NCBI RefSeq assembly: GCF_023517795.1
Contig: NZ_CP082928.1
Location: 3,968,001-4,032,000, forward strand
Length of the DNA: 64,000 nt
Direction: 5' to 3'
Source: Pseudomonas fulva
GTDB taxonomy: Bacteria > Pseudomonadota > Gammaproteobacteria > Pseudomonadales > Pseudomonadaceae
In this document: positions 9,369 through 19,482 of the stretch, in pieces
Numbering within the stretch: position 1 is the stretch's first letter
Layout: each line of letters opens with the position of its first letter
Made by a program: the position numbers and the translations under genes
Notes under the pieces: generated by a model
Database searches by the model: none
Seen by the model: only the letters and a program-made list of their open reading frames with translations
What the model was told of the DNA's origin: nothing

Positions 9369-10126
9369 ATTTCTACGCGATCCGCGCCATCTACCTGTTC
9401 GAGCTGGCGCGCACCTGGCGCACCCTGCTGCAGAGCATCGCCACCCCGGTGATCACCACCTCGCTGTACTTCGTGGTGTTCGGCTCGGCCATCGGCTCGA
9501 GCATGACCCAGGTGCATGGCGTCAGCTATGGCGCCTTCATCATTCCCGGGCTGATCATGCTGGCGCTGCTCACCGAGAGCATTTCCAACGCCTCGTTCGG
9601 CATCTACATGCCCAAGTACTCGGGCACCATCTACGAGGTGCTGTCGGCGCCGATTTCCTACCTGGAAATTCTCGTCGGCTATGTCGGTGCGGCGGCCACC
9701 AAGTCCATCGTGCTCGGTTTGATCATCCTCGCCACGGCGCGGCTGTTCGTCGACTTCGAGATTCTCCACCCCTTCTGGATGCTGGCCTTCCTGGTGCTCA
9801 CGGCGCTGACCTTCAGCCTGTTCGGCTTCATCATCGGGGTGTGGGCCGATGGCTGGGAGAAGCTGCAGATCGTGCCGGCGCTGATCGTCACGCCGCTGAC
9901 CTTTCTCGGCGGCAGCTTCTACTCGATCAGCATGCTGCCGCCGGTGTGGCAGACGGTGACCCTGTTCAACCCCGTGGTGTACCTGATCAGCGCGTTTCGC
10001 TGGAGCTTCTACGGCGTGTCGGACGTCAACGTGATGGTCAGCCTGGGCATGATCCTGGGCTTTCTGCTGGCTTGCATTCTCACCGTCGGGTGGATCTTTA
10101 AAACCGGCTACCGCCTCAAGAGCTGA
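9365..10126 (+). CDS. ABC-2 type transporter permease (YadH-like)
   Basis: A 253-residue integral membrane protein with about six hydrophobic segments and the ABC-2 membrane domain signature, including [17 protein letters not shown] and the final [13 protein letters not shown] segment. It overlaps the ATPase gene by four bases, so the two products probably assemble as a dimeric exporter in the inner membrane. The length is typical of YadH-like permeases. No substrate-specific neighbour is present. Confidence 0.88.
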   Translation: MNFYAIRAIYLFELARTWRTLLQSIATPVITTSLYFVVFGSAIGSSMTQVHGVSYGAFIIPGLIMLALLTESISNASFGIYMPKYSGTIYEVLSAPISYLEILVGYVGAAATKSIVLGLIILATARLFVDFEILHPFWMLAFLVLTALTFSLFGFIIGVWADGWEKLQIVPALIVTPLTFLGGSFYSISMLPPVWQTVTLFNPVVYLISAFRWSFYGVSDVNVMVSLGMILGFLLACILTVGWIFKTGYRLKS

Positions 10127-10204
10127 TGCCATGGCCCTGCGCTCGATCAGGCCGCGCAGGGTTGGGCAGCGCCCTGCTTTCATGCCATTATCCGGCGCAG
10201 AAGA

Positions 10205-10822
10205 ATGCCGAGAATGCCCATGCTGGACGAGTTACTCCAACGCGTTCGTGGTTACAGCCCACGTTTCATGGAAACCCAGGAGGGCTTTCCCGAAGCCGCG
10301 GTGCTGGTGCCCATCACCCGCAGCGACGAGCCCGAGGTGGTGCTCACGCTGCGTGCCAGCGGCCTGTCCACCCATGGCGGCGAAGTCGCCTTTCCCGGCG
10401 GCCGCCGCGACCCGGAAGACCGCGATCTGGTCGAAACCGCGCTGCGTGAGGCCGATGAGGAAATCGGCCTGCCGCCGGGGCTGGTGGAAATCGTCGGGCC
10501 GCTCAGTACCCTGGTTTCCCGGCATGGCATTCAGGTCACGCCCTACGTCGGGGTGGTGCCGGATTTCGTCGACTACCAGGCCAACGACGGCGAGATCGCC
10601 GCGGTGTTCTCGGTGCCGCTGGCGTTCTTCCGCAACGACCCCCGCGAGGTCACCCACCGTATCGATTACCTCGGGCACAGCTGGTACGTGCCGAGCTATC
10701 GCTATGGCGAGTACAAGATCTGGGGGCTGACGGCGATCATGCTGGTGGAGCTGGTCAATCTGGTCTTTGATGCCGACATCGACATGCGCCGCCCGCCCGA
10801 ACATTACGTTCATCTAAAGTGA
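10205..10822 (+). CDS. Nudix hydrolase, probable CoA pyrophosphatase
   Basis: A protein of up to 205 residues with a Nudix box over about residues 62-84: [11 protein letters not shown] followed by READEEIG, which fits GX5EX7REUXEEXGU. The upstream [13 protein letters not shown] segment is the CoA-specific (NudL-type) signature, so it likely splits CoA or its derivatives to 4'-phosphopantetheine and adenosine 3',5'-bisphosphate. Three in-frame ATGs (10205, 10214, 10220) make the start uncertain. The one at 10220 would give MLDELLQ as N-terminus. Confidence 0.86.
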   Translation: MPRMPMLDELLQRVRGYSPRFMETQEGFPEAAVLVPITRSDEPEVVLTLRASGLSTHGGEVAFPGGRRDPEDRDLVETALREADEEIGLPPGLVEIVGPLSTLVSRHGIQVTPYVGVVPDFVDYQANDGEIAAVFSVPLAFFRNDPREVTHRIDYLGHSWYVPSYRYGEYKIWGLTAIMLVELVNLVFDADIDMRRPPEHYVHLK

Positions 10823-10844
10823 ACCCGCCTGCGAGACTCCCGTC

Positions 10845-11369
10845 ATGAAATACCGCCTGGGCAATGCCCGCGTCGACCAGCACCCGCAGAGCTGGATCGC
10901 CCCCAACGCCACGGTGATCGGCAACGTGCGCCTCGACGAGGGCGCCAGCGTGTGGTTCGGCGCCGTGCTGCGTGGCGACAACGAACTCATTCATATCGGC
11001 GAGAACAGCAACGTGCAGGACGGCGCGGTGATGCACACCGACCCGGGCTCGCCGCTGACCCTGGGTACCGGGGTGACCGTCGGCCACAACGCCATGCTGC
11101 ACGGCTGCACGGTGGGCGATTACAGCCTGGTCGGCATCAATGCGGTGGTGCTCAACGGTGCGCGCATCGGCAAGCACTGCATCATCGGCGCCAATGCGCT
11201 GATCGCCGAGGGCAAGGAGATTCCCGACGGCTCGCTGGTGGTGGGCTCGCCGGGCAAGGTGGTTCGCGAACTCAGCGAGCAGCAGAAGAAACTGCTCGAG
11301 GCCGGCGCCGCCCACTACGTGCAGAACGCCCGGCGCTACGCCGCCGAACTGAGTGAGCAGGACGACTGA
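10845..11369 (+). CDS. Gamma-carbonic-anhydrase-like hexapeptide protein (YrdA family)
   Basis: A 174-residue left-handed beta-helix protein built of hexapeptide repeats over residues 15-140. Candidate metal ligands are His residues in the [18 protein letters not shown] region, matching the three-histidine zinc or iron site of gamma-class carbonic anhydrases. Many YrdA/PaaY proteins of this type show little hydratase activity, so the reaction is uncertain. It starts 22 bases after the Nudix gene and its last base overlaps the DUF1289 start. Confidence 0.85.
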   Translation: MKYRLGNARVDQHPQSWIAPNATVIGNVRLDEGASVWFGAVLRGDNELIHIGENSNVQDGAVMHTDPGSPLTLGTGVTVGHNAMLHGCTVGDYSLVGINAVVLNGARIGKHCIIGANALIAEGKEIPDGSLVVGSPGKVVRELSEQQKKLLEAGAAHYVQNARRYAAELSEQDD

Positions 11370-11560
11370 TGCAGACCCTCGAACGTCCGGTCGCCTCGCC
11401 CTGCGTGCACGTCTGTGCGCTGGACGAGGAGGACATCTGCATCGGTTGCCAGCGCAATGTCGACGAGATCACCCGCTGGAGCCGCATGGCAAACGACGAG
11501 CGCCGTCAGGTGCTGCAGCTGTGCCACGAGCGGGCCCGCGACAAGGGCATCCTGCTCTAA
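11369..11560 (+). CDS. DUF1289 small cysteine-rich protein
   Basis: A 63-residue protein with the DUF1289 arrangement SPCVHVCALDEEDICIGCQRN, a cluster of four cysteines that probably binds a metal, followed by EITRWSRM. The function of the family is unknown. The ATG at 11369 overlaps the stop of the preceding gene, so it belongs to the same transcription unit. It converges with the lipoprotein gene on the other strand, 3 bases away. Confidence 0.85.
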   Translation: MQTLERPVASPCVHVCALDEEDICIGCQRNVDEITRWSRMANDERRQVLQLCHERARDKGILL

Positions 11561-11563
11561 CCG

Positions 11564-12235
11564 TCAGTCGTTGCGCGCGCCACCGAACGCCGCGCAGCCG
11601 CGCATCGGCTTGCCATTGAGGCGCAGCTGGGCGCTCATGTGCTGTACTGCACCGCTCATGCTGTCCACGCAACGCTGTGGCGCCAGCCACAGCTCCACGC
11701 GTTCGCCGTTGGCTTCGCTGGTCAGGTTGATACGGCCCTCGGGCAGTTGCTCTTCCATATAGGGCAATGCCAGCGGTTCACGGTCGGGCCCGCTGAGCAC
11801 CATGCCCTGATTGCTCACCGTGACGCTCCAGAACGGCTCCTGGCCGGCAGCGCGAACCAGCGTGCGTTTGAAATTGGGGTCGTCGCAGCCGTGGCCTTCG
11901 GGTTGCAGGCGGTATACCCGGCCGACCTGCATTGCGCCGTCGGCGCCGCTGATCGGGGTCGAGCCCATGACCCCACGCAGATCGGCGAACAGCGCCGAGT
12001 GGCCATCGCCCAGCAGTTCGCTGGCATCCTGGGTGATGGTGGTGCTGCCCTCGGTGATCGCGAAGCGCCGTGGGTCTTCGCAGGGCTTGAGCCACAGCTG
12101 GCCATTCTCGCGGGTCAGTTCGCCCTGCAGGCGGGTCTGGGCTTTTTCCGCGTCCACGGGTTTGCCCGTATACACCGCGCAACTGGCGAACAGGGGCAGC
12201 AGGGTGAACACTAGGAGTTTACGGCTGATGTGCAT
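11564..12235 (-). CDS. Predicted lipoprotein of the COG3650/YbaY-like type
   Basis: A 223-residue envelope protein. The ATG at 12235 gives a classic lipoprotein signal (KLLVFTLLPLFASC, lipidated Cys20). The C-terminal half contains GQEPFWSVTVSNQGM and a final segment with paired cysteines (QRCVDSM, RGCAAFGG), as in uncharacterised pseudomonad membrane proteins annotated as COG3650. The longer frame from 12436 adds 67 residues without a signal and was rejected. The function is unknown; an envelope or stress role is inference. Confidence 0.72.
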   Translation of the reverse strand: MHISRKLLVFTLLPLFASCAVYTGKPVDAEKAQTRLQGELTRENGQLWLKPCEDPRRFAITEGSTTITQDASELLGDGHSALFADLRGVMGSTPISGADGAMQVGRVYRLQPEGHGCDDPNFKRTLVRAAGQEPFWSVTVSNQGMVLSGPDREPLALPYMEEQLPEGRINLTSEANGERVELWLAPQRCVDSMSGAVQHMSAQLRLNGKPMRGCAAFGGARND

Positions 12236-12300
12236 GGGGCTCTCCGACTGGCGAGGGGCCACGTTACCGAGGCCGCCGGGCAATCTCAAGGAGACCAGCG

Positions 12301-12696
12301 ATGATTTGCTGCAAGCGGGTGTATGAACCGCGTGAGGAGAGTGATGGCTATCGAGTGCTGGTCGATCGGCTATGGCCGAGGGGCTTAAGCAGGGAGCGAC
12401 TGCAGTATGACGAGTGGTTGCGCGAGGTGGCGCCATCGACCGAGCTGCGCCGCGAGTTCGCCCATCGGGCCGAGGCGTTCGAGATGTTCAGCGAGGGTTA
12501 CCGCCGCGAGCTGGCAGCACACCCGGAGTATTGGCAGGGTCTGCTGGCACGCGCCGCAGCAGGCACGCTGACGCTGCTGTACGCCGCCCGCGACAGGGAG
12601 CGCAACAATGCCCGCGTGCTGCAGGAGTTTCTCGAGGATGAACTGGATCGACGGGGCACGAGCAGCTCGCCGGTCTGTTACGCCGGCGAGCTGTAG
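12301..12696 (+). CDS. DUF488 family protein (YeaO-like)
   Basis: A 131-residue cytoplasmic protein with the family hallmarks: KRVYEP near the start, DGYRVLVDRLWPRGLSRE around residues 15-32, and LLYAARDRERNNA near residue 95. Its molecular role is not established. The start at 12301 follows an AGGAGA ribosome site. It is divergent from the lipoprotein gene at 12235, so the 65 bases between them carry both promoters. Confidence 0.82.
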   Translation: MICCKRVYEPREESDGYRVLVDRLWPRGLSRERLQYDEWLREVAPSTELRREFAHRAEAFEMFSEGYRRELAAHPEYWQGLLARAAAGTLTLLYAARDRERNNARVLQEFLEDELDRRGTSSSPVCYAGEL

Positions 12697-12774
12697 GGCT
12701 AGCAGTTGTCTACGATCATTCGCGGTAATTGCGCATGTAGTGACTGCAACGTGGCGAAAGCGGCCATTTGCAGT

Positions 12775-12834
12775 GGTGGGCTAAAGCCCACCCTATAGAT
12801 CGTGCCAGCCTCGTAGGGTGGGCTTCAGCCCACC
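12775..12834. repeat. REP-like inverted doublet (REPIN-type)
   Basis: Two short palindromic units face each other. The first is GTGGGCT-AA-AGCCCAC (12776-12791) followed by CCTA. The second is TAGG followed by GTGGGCT-TC-AGCCCAC up to 12833. The second unit is the reverse complement of the first apart from its loop, separated by about 18 bases. This is the structure of an extragenic REP doublet mobilised by a RAYT transposase. No RAYT gene lies in the window. Confidence 0.7.
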
Positions 12835-12856
12835 AATATGAGCAGGTTTACGATGG

Positions 12857-12985
12857 CTCCCACGCTCCAGCGTGGTAGCCCAGGCGAAGGCGCTCTGCGC
12901 CTGCTCCGGTTGCGCGCGGCATGCAACAGCGGACGCAGAGCGCCCTCGGCGGCATTCCCATGCCGAGCGTGAGGAACGATCAGTT
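12857..12985. repeat. Extragenic palindromic repeat block
   Basis: This stretch contains a perfect hairpin CCACGCT-CC-AGCGTGG (12860-12875). A longer pair of 11-base arms follows, GGCGCTCTGCG (12889-12899) and CGCAGAGCGCC (12934-12944), and then CATTCCCATGCCGAGCGTGAGGAACGATC-like sequence. It resembles the abundant pseudomonad repeats built around 'cccacgct..agcgtgg'. Together with the doublet to its left it fills the gap between the DUF488 and NIPSNAP genes, and I see no gene in it. Confidence 0.6.
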
Positions 12986-13043
12986 GAATCCGCCCCTTAT
13001 CGCAGTCGATTCCGGATACAAGCTCCCAGACACCCAACGATCG

Positions 13044-13358
13044 TTAACGCGGCTCGACGCCAACCGGTCGCATAAAGCTGCGCTCGTAGCTGAGGATGCA
13101 GCGGTTCTGTTGGGCGTAGGCGAAGGCGGCCAGGCATTCTTCGTCCTTCATGGAGCGCTCCCGATAGTCCTCGTAGGCAGCCAGGCTGGGAAAGCTGAAC
13201 AGCGCCAGGGCCACATTGTTGGCACCTTCGGAGGGCAGGAAGTAGCCGTGGTGCTGGCCGCCGAATTTCTCCACCAGGGGAATCCACAAGTTGGCGTAGT
13301 GCTCGAATTCGGCCAGCTGGTAAGGGTCGATGATGTAGCGCAGGTAACAGGTGATCAT
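13044..13358 (-). CDS. NIPSNAP family protein
   Basis: A 104-residue protein with the ferredoxin-like NIPSNAP pattern: an opening CYLRYIIDPYQLAEFEHYA, a middle GGQHHGYFLPSEGANNVA, and a late RSMKDEECLAAF. Members are small dimeric proteins of unclear function, some linked to small-molecule turnover. The ATG at 13358 has GGAGAAG just upstream. It is followed on the same strand by no close partner. The upstream small membrane gene ends 57 bases away. Confidence 0.8.
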   Translation of the reverse strand: MITCYLRYIIDPYQLAEFEHYANLWIPLVEKFGGQHHGYFLPSEGANNVALALFSFPSLAAYEDYRERSMKDEECLAAFAYAQQNRCILSYERSFMRPVGVEPR

Positions 13359-13415
13359 GGTCTTCTCCTTGACGGGGCGAGCAGCATAACGCCGTCCCCG
13401 AATGCACCGTGAGCA

Positions 13416-13667
13416 TCAGCCGAAAATCTGGCCGAGGCCCTGCAGCGTTTCGTGAATGTTGCGCTGGATGCTGTCCTTGGCGATCAGCGCTCCATAGATC
13501 ATCAGGCCGTTTACCAGCAGCAGAAAGCCGGCCAGCCAGAGGTTGTGGCTAAGCGCGATCAGCACATGGAGCGAGCCGCCAGCGACCAGTAGCGTCAGCA
13601 GAATGTATACGCAGCGCAGGCCCGTGAAGCTGCGGCGCTCGAGATCGATCGGCGTGAAGCTGTTCAT
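13416..13667 (-). CDS. Small inner-membrane protein, unknown
   Basis: An 83-residue protein with two strongly hydrophobic segments (about residues 18-42 and 44-64) and a short amphipathic C-terminus. I do not recognise the family. The ATG at 13667 is preceded by GGAGGCTGG. It is transcribed with the LysR gene upstream (13680), only 12 bases apart, so the two probably form an operon. Any link to efflux is only inferred from that position. Confidence 0.6.
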   Translation of the reverse strand: MNSFTPIDLERRSFTGLRCVYILLTLLVAGGSLHVLIALSHNLWLAGFLLLVNGLMIYGALIAKDSIQRNIHETLQGLGQIFG

Positions 13668-13679
13668 GTCCAGCCTCCG

Positions 13680-14555
13680 TCAGGCGCTCAATAACCGTTC
13701 CAGCAGCCATGAGGCTGCCGGCCCCAGGGGCCTGACCCGAGACCAGACGACATCGACGGCTACCTGCTTCGGCCAGCCATTGACCGCCAGCTCATGCAGG
13801 CCCTGGTTACCGTGGCTCTGCACCAGCTGGCGGGGCAGGGCGGCCCAGCCGAAGCCCAGGGCGGCCATTTCCAGCAACAGCAGGTAGTCTGGCGCCGACC
13901 AGCAGCGCCCCCCGCTGCCGGGCAGGTCGTCCAGTTCGCCGGGGTGGTCCGCCACGCTGCTCAGGCGTAGCACGCGCCAGTGCATCAGGTCTTCGAGGGT
14001 GACGCGAGGCAGTCGGCTGAGCGGATGCCCCTTGGCGACGAACAGGCCGAAGTCCGCCGCGTCCGCCAGGCTCGCGTGGGCCAGCTCGGGCGGGTAGCTG
14101 GCCTGGGCGGCAAGCAGGCCCAGGTGGGCGCGGCCCTGGCCGACCAGATCCAGCACATCGGCGTGTTCGGCGAAGAAACACTCGAACTCCAGATCCGGGT
14201 AGCGCTCATCCAGCTCGCTCAGGCGCGCCTGGTACTGGCTGGCCTGATAGGCGTCGGAGAGTACCAGGGTCAGCTTGGGCTCCAGGCCCGCCGCCAGCTG
14301 GCTGGCCTGGCGCAGGAGGCGGTCCGAGGCGGCCAGTACGTCCTGCACGCGGCTCAGCAGGCTGCTGCCGGCTTCGGTCAGGGCCAGGTGCCGGGCGCCG
14401 CGCACGAACAGGGTGACGTCGAGGTCGACCTCGAGGCGCGAAATCGCCTCGCTGATCGTCGACTGGCTTTTGCCCAGACGCCGGGCCGCGGCGCTGAACG
14501 AGCCCGTGGCAGCTGCCTGGGCGAATGCCTGCAGGGATTCGGGAGAGAGATTCAT
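13680..14555 (-). CDS. LysR-family regulator beside PACE efflux gene
   Basis: A 291-residue LysR regulator. The helix-turn-helix lies at about residues 17-45 (GSFSAAARRLGKSQSTISEAI), and an effector-binding domain follows. It is divergently oriented to the PACE exporter at 14641 with an 85-base gap, the arrangement known for AceR/AceI-type systems in which the regulator activates the exporter in response to biocides or polyamines. The target assignment here is from context. Confidence 0.82.
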   Translation of the reverse strand: MNLSPESLQAFAQAAATGSFSAAARRLGKSQSTISEAISRLEVDLDVTLFVRGARHLALTEAGSSLLSRVQDVLAASDRLLRQASQLAAGLEPKLTLVLSDAYQASQYQARLSELDERYPDLEFECFFAEHADVLDLVGQGRAHLGLLAAQASYPPELAHASLADAADFGLFVAKGHPLSRLPRVTLEDLMHWRVLRLSSVADHPGELDDLPGSGGRCWSAPDYLLLLEMAALGFGWAALPRQLVQSHGNQGLHELAVNGWPKQVAVDVVWSRVRPLGPAASWLLERLLSA

Positions 14556-14640
14556 ATCGGTTTAGCCGATGGCTGTTAACTTTCAGCTGGCAGTTTTGCC
14601 GATGAGAATAGCGCCATCGATCCTACCTAGCGAGTCTGAA

Positions 14641-15102
14641 ATGAAGCCGTCCACCATTGCCCGGCGCTCCATGAAAGAGCGCGTATTGCACGCCACCCTG
14701 TTCGAACTGATCGCCGTGGTGGTGTGCGCACCGCTGCTGGCCTGGGCGATGGGCAAGTCGCTGGCGCACATGGGCGCCCTGACCCTGATGTTCTCGGCCA
14801 TCGCCATGCTCTGGAACATGATTTTCAACATCCTGTTCGATGCCGCGCAGCGGCGCATGGGTTTCGAGCGCGGCCTGTGGGCGCGAATCAGCCATGCGCT
14901 GCTGTTCGAGGCCGGCCTGATCCTGGTGCTGGTACCGCTGGCGGCCTGGTGGCTGTCGATCAGCCTGGTGGCGGCGTTCTTCCTGGATATCGGCCTGATC
15001 CTGTTCTTCCTGCCGTACACCCTGGGCTACAACCTGGCCTACGACAAACTGCGCGAGCGCTACTACAGCCGGCGTCAGGCCCGCCCATTGGCGTGTTCCT
15101 GA
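14641..15102 (+). CDS. PACE-family multidrug/biogenic amine efflux protein
   Basis: A 153-residue inner-membrane protein made of two tandem bacterial transmembrane pair domains, hence four helices. The first repeat contains KERVLHATLFELIAVVV with the family's conserved glutamate in helix 1. The second repeat contains RISHALLFEAGLILVLVP and NLAYDKLRERYY near the end. PACE proteins export chlorhexidine, acriflavine or short polyamines by proton antiport. I placed the start at 14641 because the first repeat begins there; the frame extends further upstream without conserved sequence. Confidence 0.85.
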   Translation: MKPSTIARRSMKERVLHATLFELIAVVVCAPLLAWAMGKSLAHMGALTLMFSAIAMLWNMIFNILFDAAQRRMGFERGLWARISHALLFEAGLILVLVPLAAWWLSISLVAAFFLDIGLILFFLPYTLGYNLAYDKLRERYYSRRQARPLACS

Positions 15103-15192
15103 CGGGCGAGCGGGGCCGTCAGTCCCGGCCGGCTTGTGGCCGGCTGGCGGCTGCCACTAAGCTGCGCGGTTTCGTTACCCCGAAGAGGCGGT

Positions 15193-15729
15193 ATGGCCAC
15201 GCAAAGCATCATCGTCCCGCGCATTTCCAGCTTTCCCGGTCACGAGCGCAAGGCGCAGCAGATCCTGCGCTGGCTGGCCAAGCGCGATATCGTCGAGGCG
15301 CTGCCGACCACCTGCGGGCGCAGCGGCATGGCCTACGCCATCGCGCCGGGGGCGAGCCGGGTGGTGGAGGCGGCTGGGCAGTTGCCATTCGCCCAGCCGG
15401 TCAACGGCCTGGAGGTCATCTACCGGCGCTGCATCTATACGCCCACCGAAGGGTTTCTCGAGGAAGCCGGTTGCCCGGAGTGCCGGCAGGAGATCGGCGA
15501 GGCGCTGTTCGAGAGCCTGGACGAGTGGATGCCCGGCGAAACCGACAACTTCGCCTGCCCGCTGTGTGGGCATGAAGACGACATCAACGGCTTTCTGTTC
15601 CTGCAGCCCTGCGGGTTTTCCAACCTGGGCTTCATCTTCAACGGCTGGGCGCAGGCGCGCTTCACGGCAAGCTTTCTCGAAGAGTTCGCCGAACGGCTGG
15701 GCTATCCGGTGGCCGTGGTAGAGGCTTGA
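15193..15729 (+). CDS. Zinc-ribbon-containing conserved protein, unknown
   Basis: A 178-residue cytoplasmic protein with two CxxC pairs in its centre (GCPECRQE about residue 97 and ACPLCGHE about residue 119) that should form one zinc ribbon. Related pseudomonad proteins have been labelled 'sugar ABC transporter ATPase', but I see no Walker motifs, so I do not accept that name. The ATG at 15193 follows GAAGAGGCGGT. It lies just upstream of the guaB promoter and reads in the same direction. Confidence 0.6.
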   Translation: MATQSIIVPRISSFPGHERKAQQILRWLAKRDIVEALPTTCGRSGMAYAIAPGASRVVEAAGQLPFAQPVNGLEVIYRRCIYTPTEGFLEEAGCPECRQEIGEALFESLDEWMPGETDNFACPLCGHEDDINGFLFLQPCGFSNLGFIFNGWAQARFTASFLEEFAERLGYPVAVVEA

Positions 15730-15885
15730 GTGAGGCGTCTATCCCTCGTGGAGGGCGACCAGGGGAGAGAAGGGGAGCTCTTCCTTGAGCCTGAGATAAT
15801 TCAGGCTACGCGAATGCGCTTCGGTTCCCCGCTCGCCGAGAATCATTTCGGTTAGACGCCGAACGGTCGATCGCCATTCTTTACA

Positions 15886-17421
<1,536 letters not shown>

Positions 17422-17448
17422 AAATCGATTTTTGCACTGTATGAAGAA

Positions 17449-17470
17449 CGGGGCTGTATCGACAGCCCCG
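17449..17470 (+). terminator. Hairpin between guaB and guaA
   Basis: A 9-bp stem (CGGGGCTGT / ACAGCCCCG) with an ATCG loop spans 17449-17470 and is followed by CGTTGTTTCT, a weak T-rich tract. It could act as a partial terminator or processing site that sets the ratio of guaB to guaA message. Confidence 0.55.
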
Positions 17471-17504
17471 CGTTGTTTCTGCTTCCACTGACGAGAACAG
17501 AGTC

Positions 17505-19082
17505 ATGGCCCTCGACATTCACGCTCACCGTATCCTGATCCTCGATTTCGGTTCCCAGTACACCCAGCTGATCGCCCGCCGCGTGCGCGAGATCGGCGTG
17601 TTCTGCGAACTGCATCCCTGGGACATGTCCGACGAGGACATCCGGGCCTTCGCCCCACGTGGCATCATCCTGGCCGGCGGCCCCGAGTCGGTTCACGAAG
17701 CCAACAGCCCGCGCGCGCGTCAGGCCGTATTCGACCTCGGCGTACCGCTGCTGGGCATCTGCTACGGCATGCAGACCATGGCCGAGCAACTGGGCGGCAA
17801 GGTCGAAGGTTCCGACCTGCGCGAATTCGGCTACGCCCGGGTCGACGTGGTCGGCAAGAGCAAGCTGCTCGACGGCATCGAAGACCATGTCGACGCCGAC
17901 GGCGTGCTGGGCCTGGACGTGTGGATGAGCCACGGCGACAAGGTCACCCAGCTGCCGGGCCAGTTCAACGTGCTGGCCAGCACCCCGAGCTGCCCGATCG
18001 CCGGCATGTTCGACGATGCCCGCGGCTACTACGGCGTGCAGTTCCACCCCGAAGTGACCCACACCAAGCAGGGTGGTCGCATCCTCACCCGCTTCGTGCA
18101 GGACATCTGCGGTTGCGAAGCGCTGTGGACGCCGTCCAACATCGTCGAAGACGCCATCGCCCAGGTGCGTGAGCAGGTCGGCGATGCCAACGTGCTGCTG
18201 GGCCTGTCCGGCGGCGTCGACAGCTCGGTGGTCGCCGCGCTGCTGCACAAAGCCATCGGCGACCAGCTGACCTGCGTGTTCGTCGACAACGGCCTGCTGC
18301 GCCTGCACGAAGGCGACCAGGTGATGGCCATGTTCAAAGAGAACATGGGCGTCAAGGTGATCCGCGCCGACGCCGAGAAGCAGTTCCTCGACAACCTGGC
18401 CGGCGAAGCCGACCCGGAGAAGAAGCGCAAGATCATCGGCCGCACCTTCATCGACGTGTTCGATGCCGAGGCCAGCAAGCTGCCGAACATCCAGTTCCTC
18501 GCCCAGGGCACCATCTACCCGGACGTGATCGAGTCGGCTGGCGCCAAGAGCGGCAAGGCCCACGTGATCAAGTCGCACCACAACGTCGGTGGCCTGCCTG
18601 AGGAAATGAACCTCAAGCTGGTCGAGCCATTGCGTGAACTGTTCAAGGACGAAGTGCGCAAGATTGGCCTGGAGTTGGGCCTGCCGTACGACATGGTCTA
18701 CCGCCACCCGTTCCCGGGCCCGGGCCTGGGCGTGCGCATCCTCGGTGAAGTGAAGAAGGAATACGCCGACATCCTGCGCCGCGCCGACCATATCTTCATC
18801 GAAGAACTGCGCAAGGCCGACTGGTACCACAAGACCAGCCAGGCCTTCGTGGTGTTCCAGCCGGTGCGTTCGGTGGGCGTGGTCGGTGACGGCCGTCGCT
18901 ACGCCTGGGTCGTCGCCCTGCGCGCCGTGGAAACCGTGGACTTCATGACCGCACGCTGGGCGCACCTGCCTTACGAGCTGCTGGAGACCGTGAGCGGCCG
19001 GATCATCAACGAAATCGACGGCATCTCCCGCGTCACCTACGACGTGTCGAGCAAGCCGCCAGCGACCATCGAGTGGGAGTGA
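17505..19082 (+). CDS. guaA: GMP synthase (glutamine-hydrolysing)
   Basis: A 525-residue enzyme that aminates XMP to GMP. The class I glutamine amidotransferase domain occupies about residues 8-205, with the nucleophile in GICYGMQ (Cys near 86) and the catalytic His/Glu in [10 protein letters not shown]. The ATP pyrophosphatase P-loop LSGGVDSSV follows near 233. The C-terminal dimerisation domain ends with the usual [10 protein letters not shown]. The last 12 bases of the gene plus one base form one copy of a direct repeat that recurs at 46998, marking this as an island integration site. Confidence 0.97.
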   Translation: MALDIHAHRILILDFGSQYTQLIARRVREIGVFCELHPWDMSDEDIRAFAPRGIILAGGPESVHEANSPRARQAVFDLGVPLLGICYGMQTMAEQLGGKVEGSDLREFGYARVDVVGKSKLLDGIEDHVDADGVLGLDVWMSHGDKVTQLPGQFNVLASTPSCPIAGMFDDARGYYGVQFHPEVTHTKQGGRILTRFVQDICGCEALWTPSNIVEDAIAQVREQVGDANVLLGLSGGVDSSVVAALLHKAIGDQLTCVFVDNGLLRLHEGDQVMAMFKENMGVKVIRADAEKQFLDNLAGEADPEKKRKIIGRTFIDVFDAEASKLPNIQFLAQGTIYPDVIESAGAKSGKAHVIKSHHNVGGLPEEMNLKLVEPLRELFKDEVRKIGLELGLPYDMVYRHPFPGPGLGVRILGEVKKEYADILRRADHIFIEELRKADWYHKTSQAFVVFQPVRSVGVVGDGRRYAWVVALRAVETVDFMTARWAHLPYELLETVSGRIINEIDGISRVTYDVSSKPPATIEWE

Positions 19083-19083
19083 T
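19071..19083 (+). other. Left attachment site (attL) at the guaA 3' end
   Basis: GAGTGGGAGTGAT covers the last codons and stop of guaA and is repeated exactly at 46998-47010. The similarity extends to the right as nCCGnGTC (19 of 21 bases match). The 3' end of guaA is a known target of tyrosine-recombinase islands, and a truncated integrase start lies 300 bases further on. Confidence 0.78.
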
Positions 19084-19210
19084 ACCGAGTCCTTTTGGGC
19101 TTTTTGAGACGTATCGGTAGCAAGTGCTAACGTATTGATTTTTAAGTTAGTCCGTTGCTTTTGCTATCGGGCCCTATCGCCACTAAGCAACGCGGGTTGG
19201 CGGTAGCGGC

Positions 19211-19353
19211 GACGGTAATAAATGGACGGTTGGTTAAGACCGTTCCGTTTACTATCCAGTCAGAACCGGTCTGTGACGGTAATTCACTCCTCGGGAAAGC
19301 TTGCTTGGTGCGGCTTTCCCGGCATCAACAGGTCTCCTGACCCTTGACGGTAA
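19211..19353 (+). repeat. Direct repeats GACGGTAA upstream of the integrase remnant
   Basis: Three copies of GACGGTAA lie at 19211, 19275 and 19346, about 64 and 71 bases apart, with a related GGACGGT at 19224. Similar spaced short repeats serve as arm-type binding sites for tyrosine integrases. A further GACGGTA occurs at 46916-46922 near the right attachment site. The binding role is inferred. Confidence 0.45.
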
Positions 19354-19383
19354 ACGCCGTCATGAACAGGAGTAAAAACCTCG

Positions 19384-19449
19384 ATGCTTAGTGATACCAA
19401 ACTTCGCAAGCCCAAGTCCAAGCCATACGATATGGTTGTTAGTTGTTAG
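19384..19449 (+). pseudogene. Tyrosine integrase, N-terminal fragment
   Basis: ATG at 19384, behind a good AGGAG ribosome site, opens MLSDTKLRKPKSKPYDMVV and then hits TAG after 21 residues. The beginning matches the P4/ICE-type integrase N-terminus (M-L-T/S-D-T-K-L-R-x-x-K-P-x-x-K-P-Y). No arm-binding or catalytic domain follows, so the gene is truncated by a junction with unrelated low-GC sequence. It lies where an integrase of a guaA-inserted island is expected. Confidence 0.65.
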
Positions 19450-19482
19450 GCCATGGGGCCGCACAAGGGTGTGTGAATTGAT

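Noticed and set aside
12775..12985. CRISPR array
   Set aside because: The repeats are inverted palindromes without regular spacers, and no cas gene is present.
19083..19119. A classical terminator directly after guaA
   Set aside because: Only a 5-bp stem with TTTT loop and an imperfect TACCGA/TCGGTA pair are seen. The better guaA-type terminator lies at 47054 beyond the island.
19155..19340. A 61-codon rightward frame left of the integrase fragment
   Set aside because: TTG start, no motif, and it overlaps the GACGGTAA repeat region; more likely non-coding attachment DNA.
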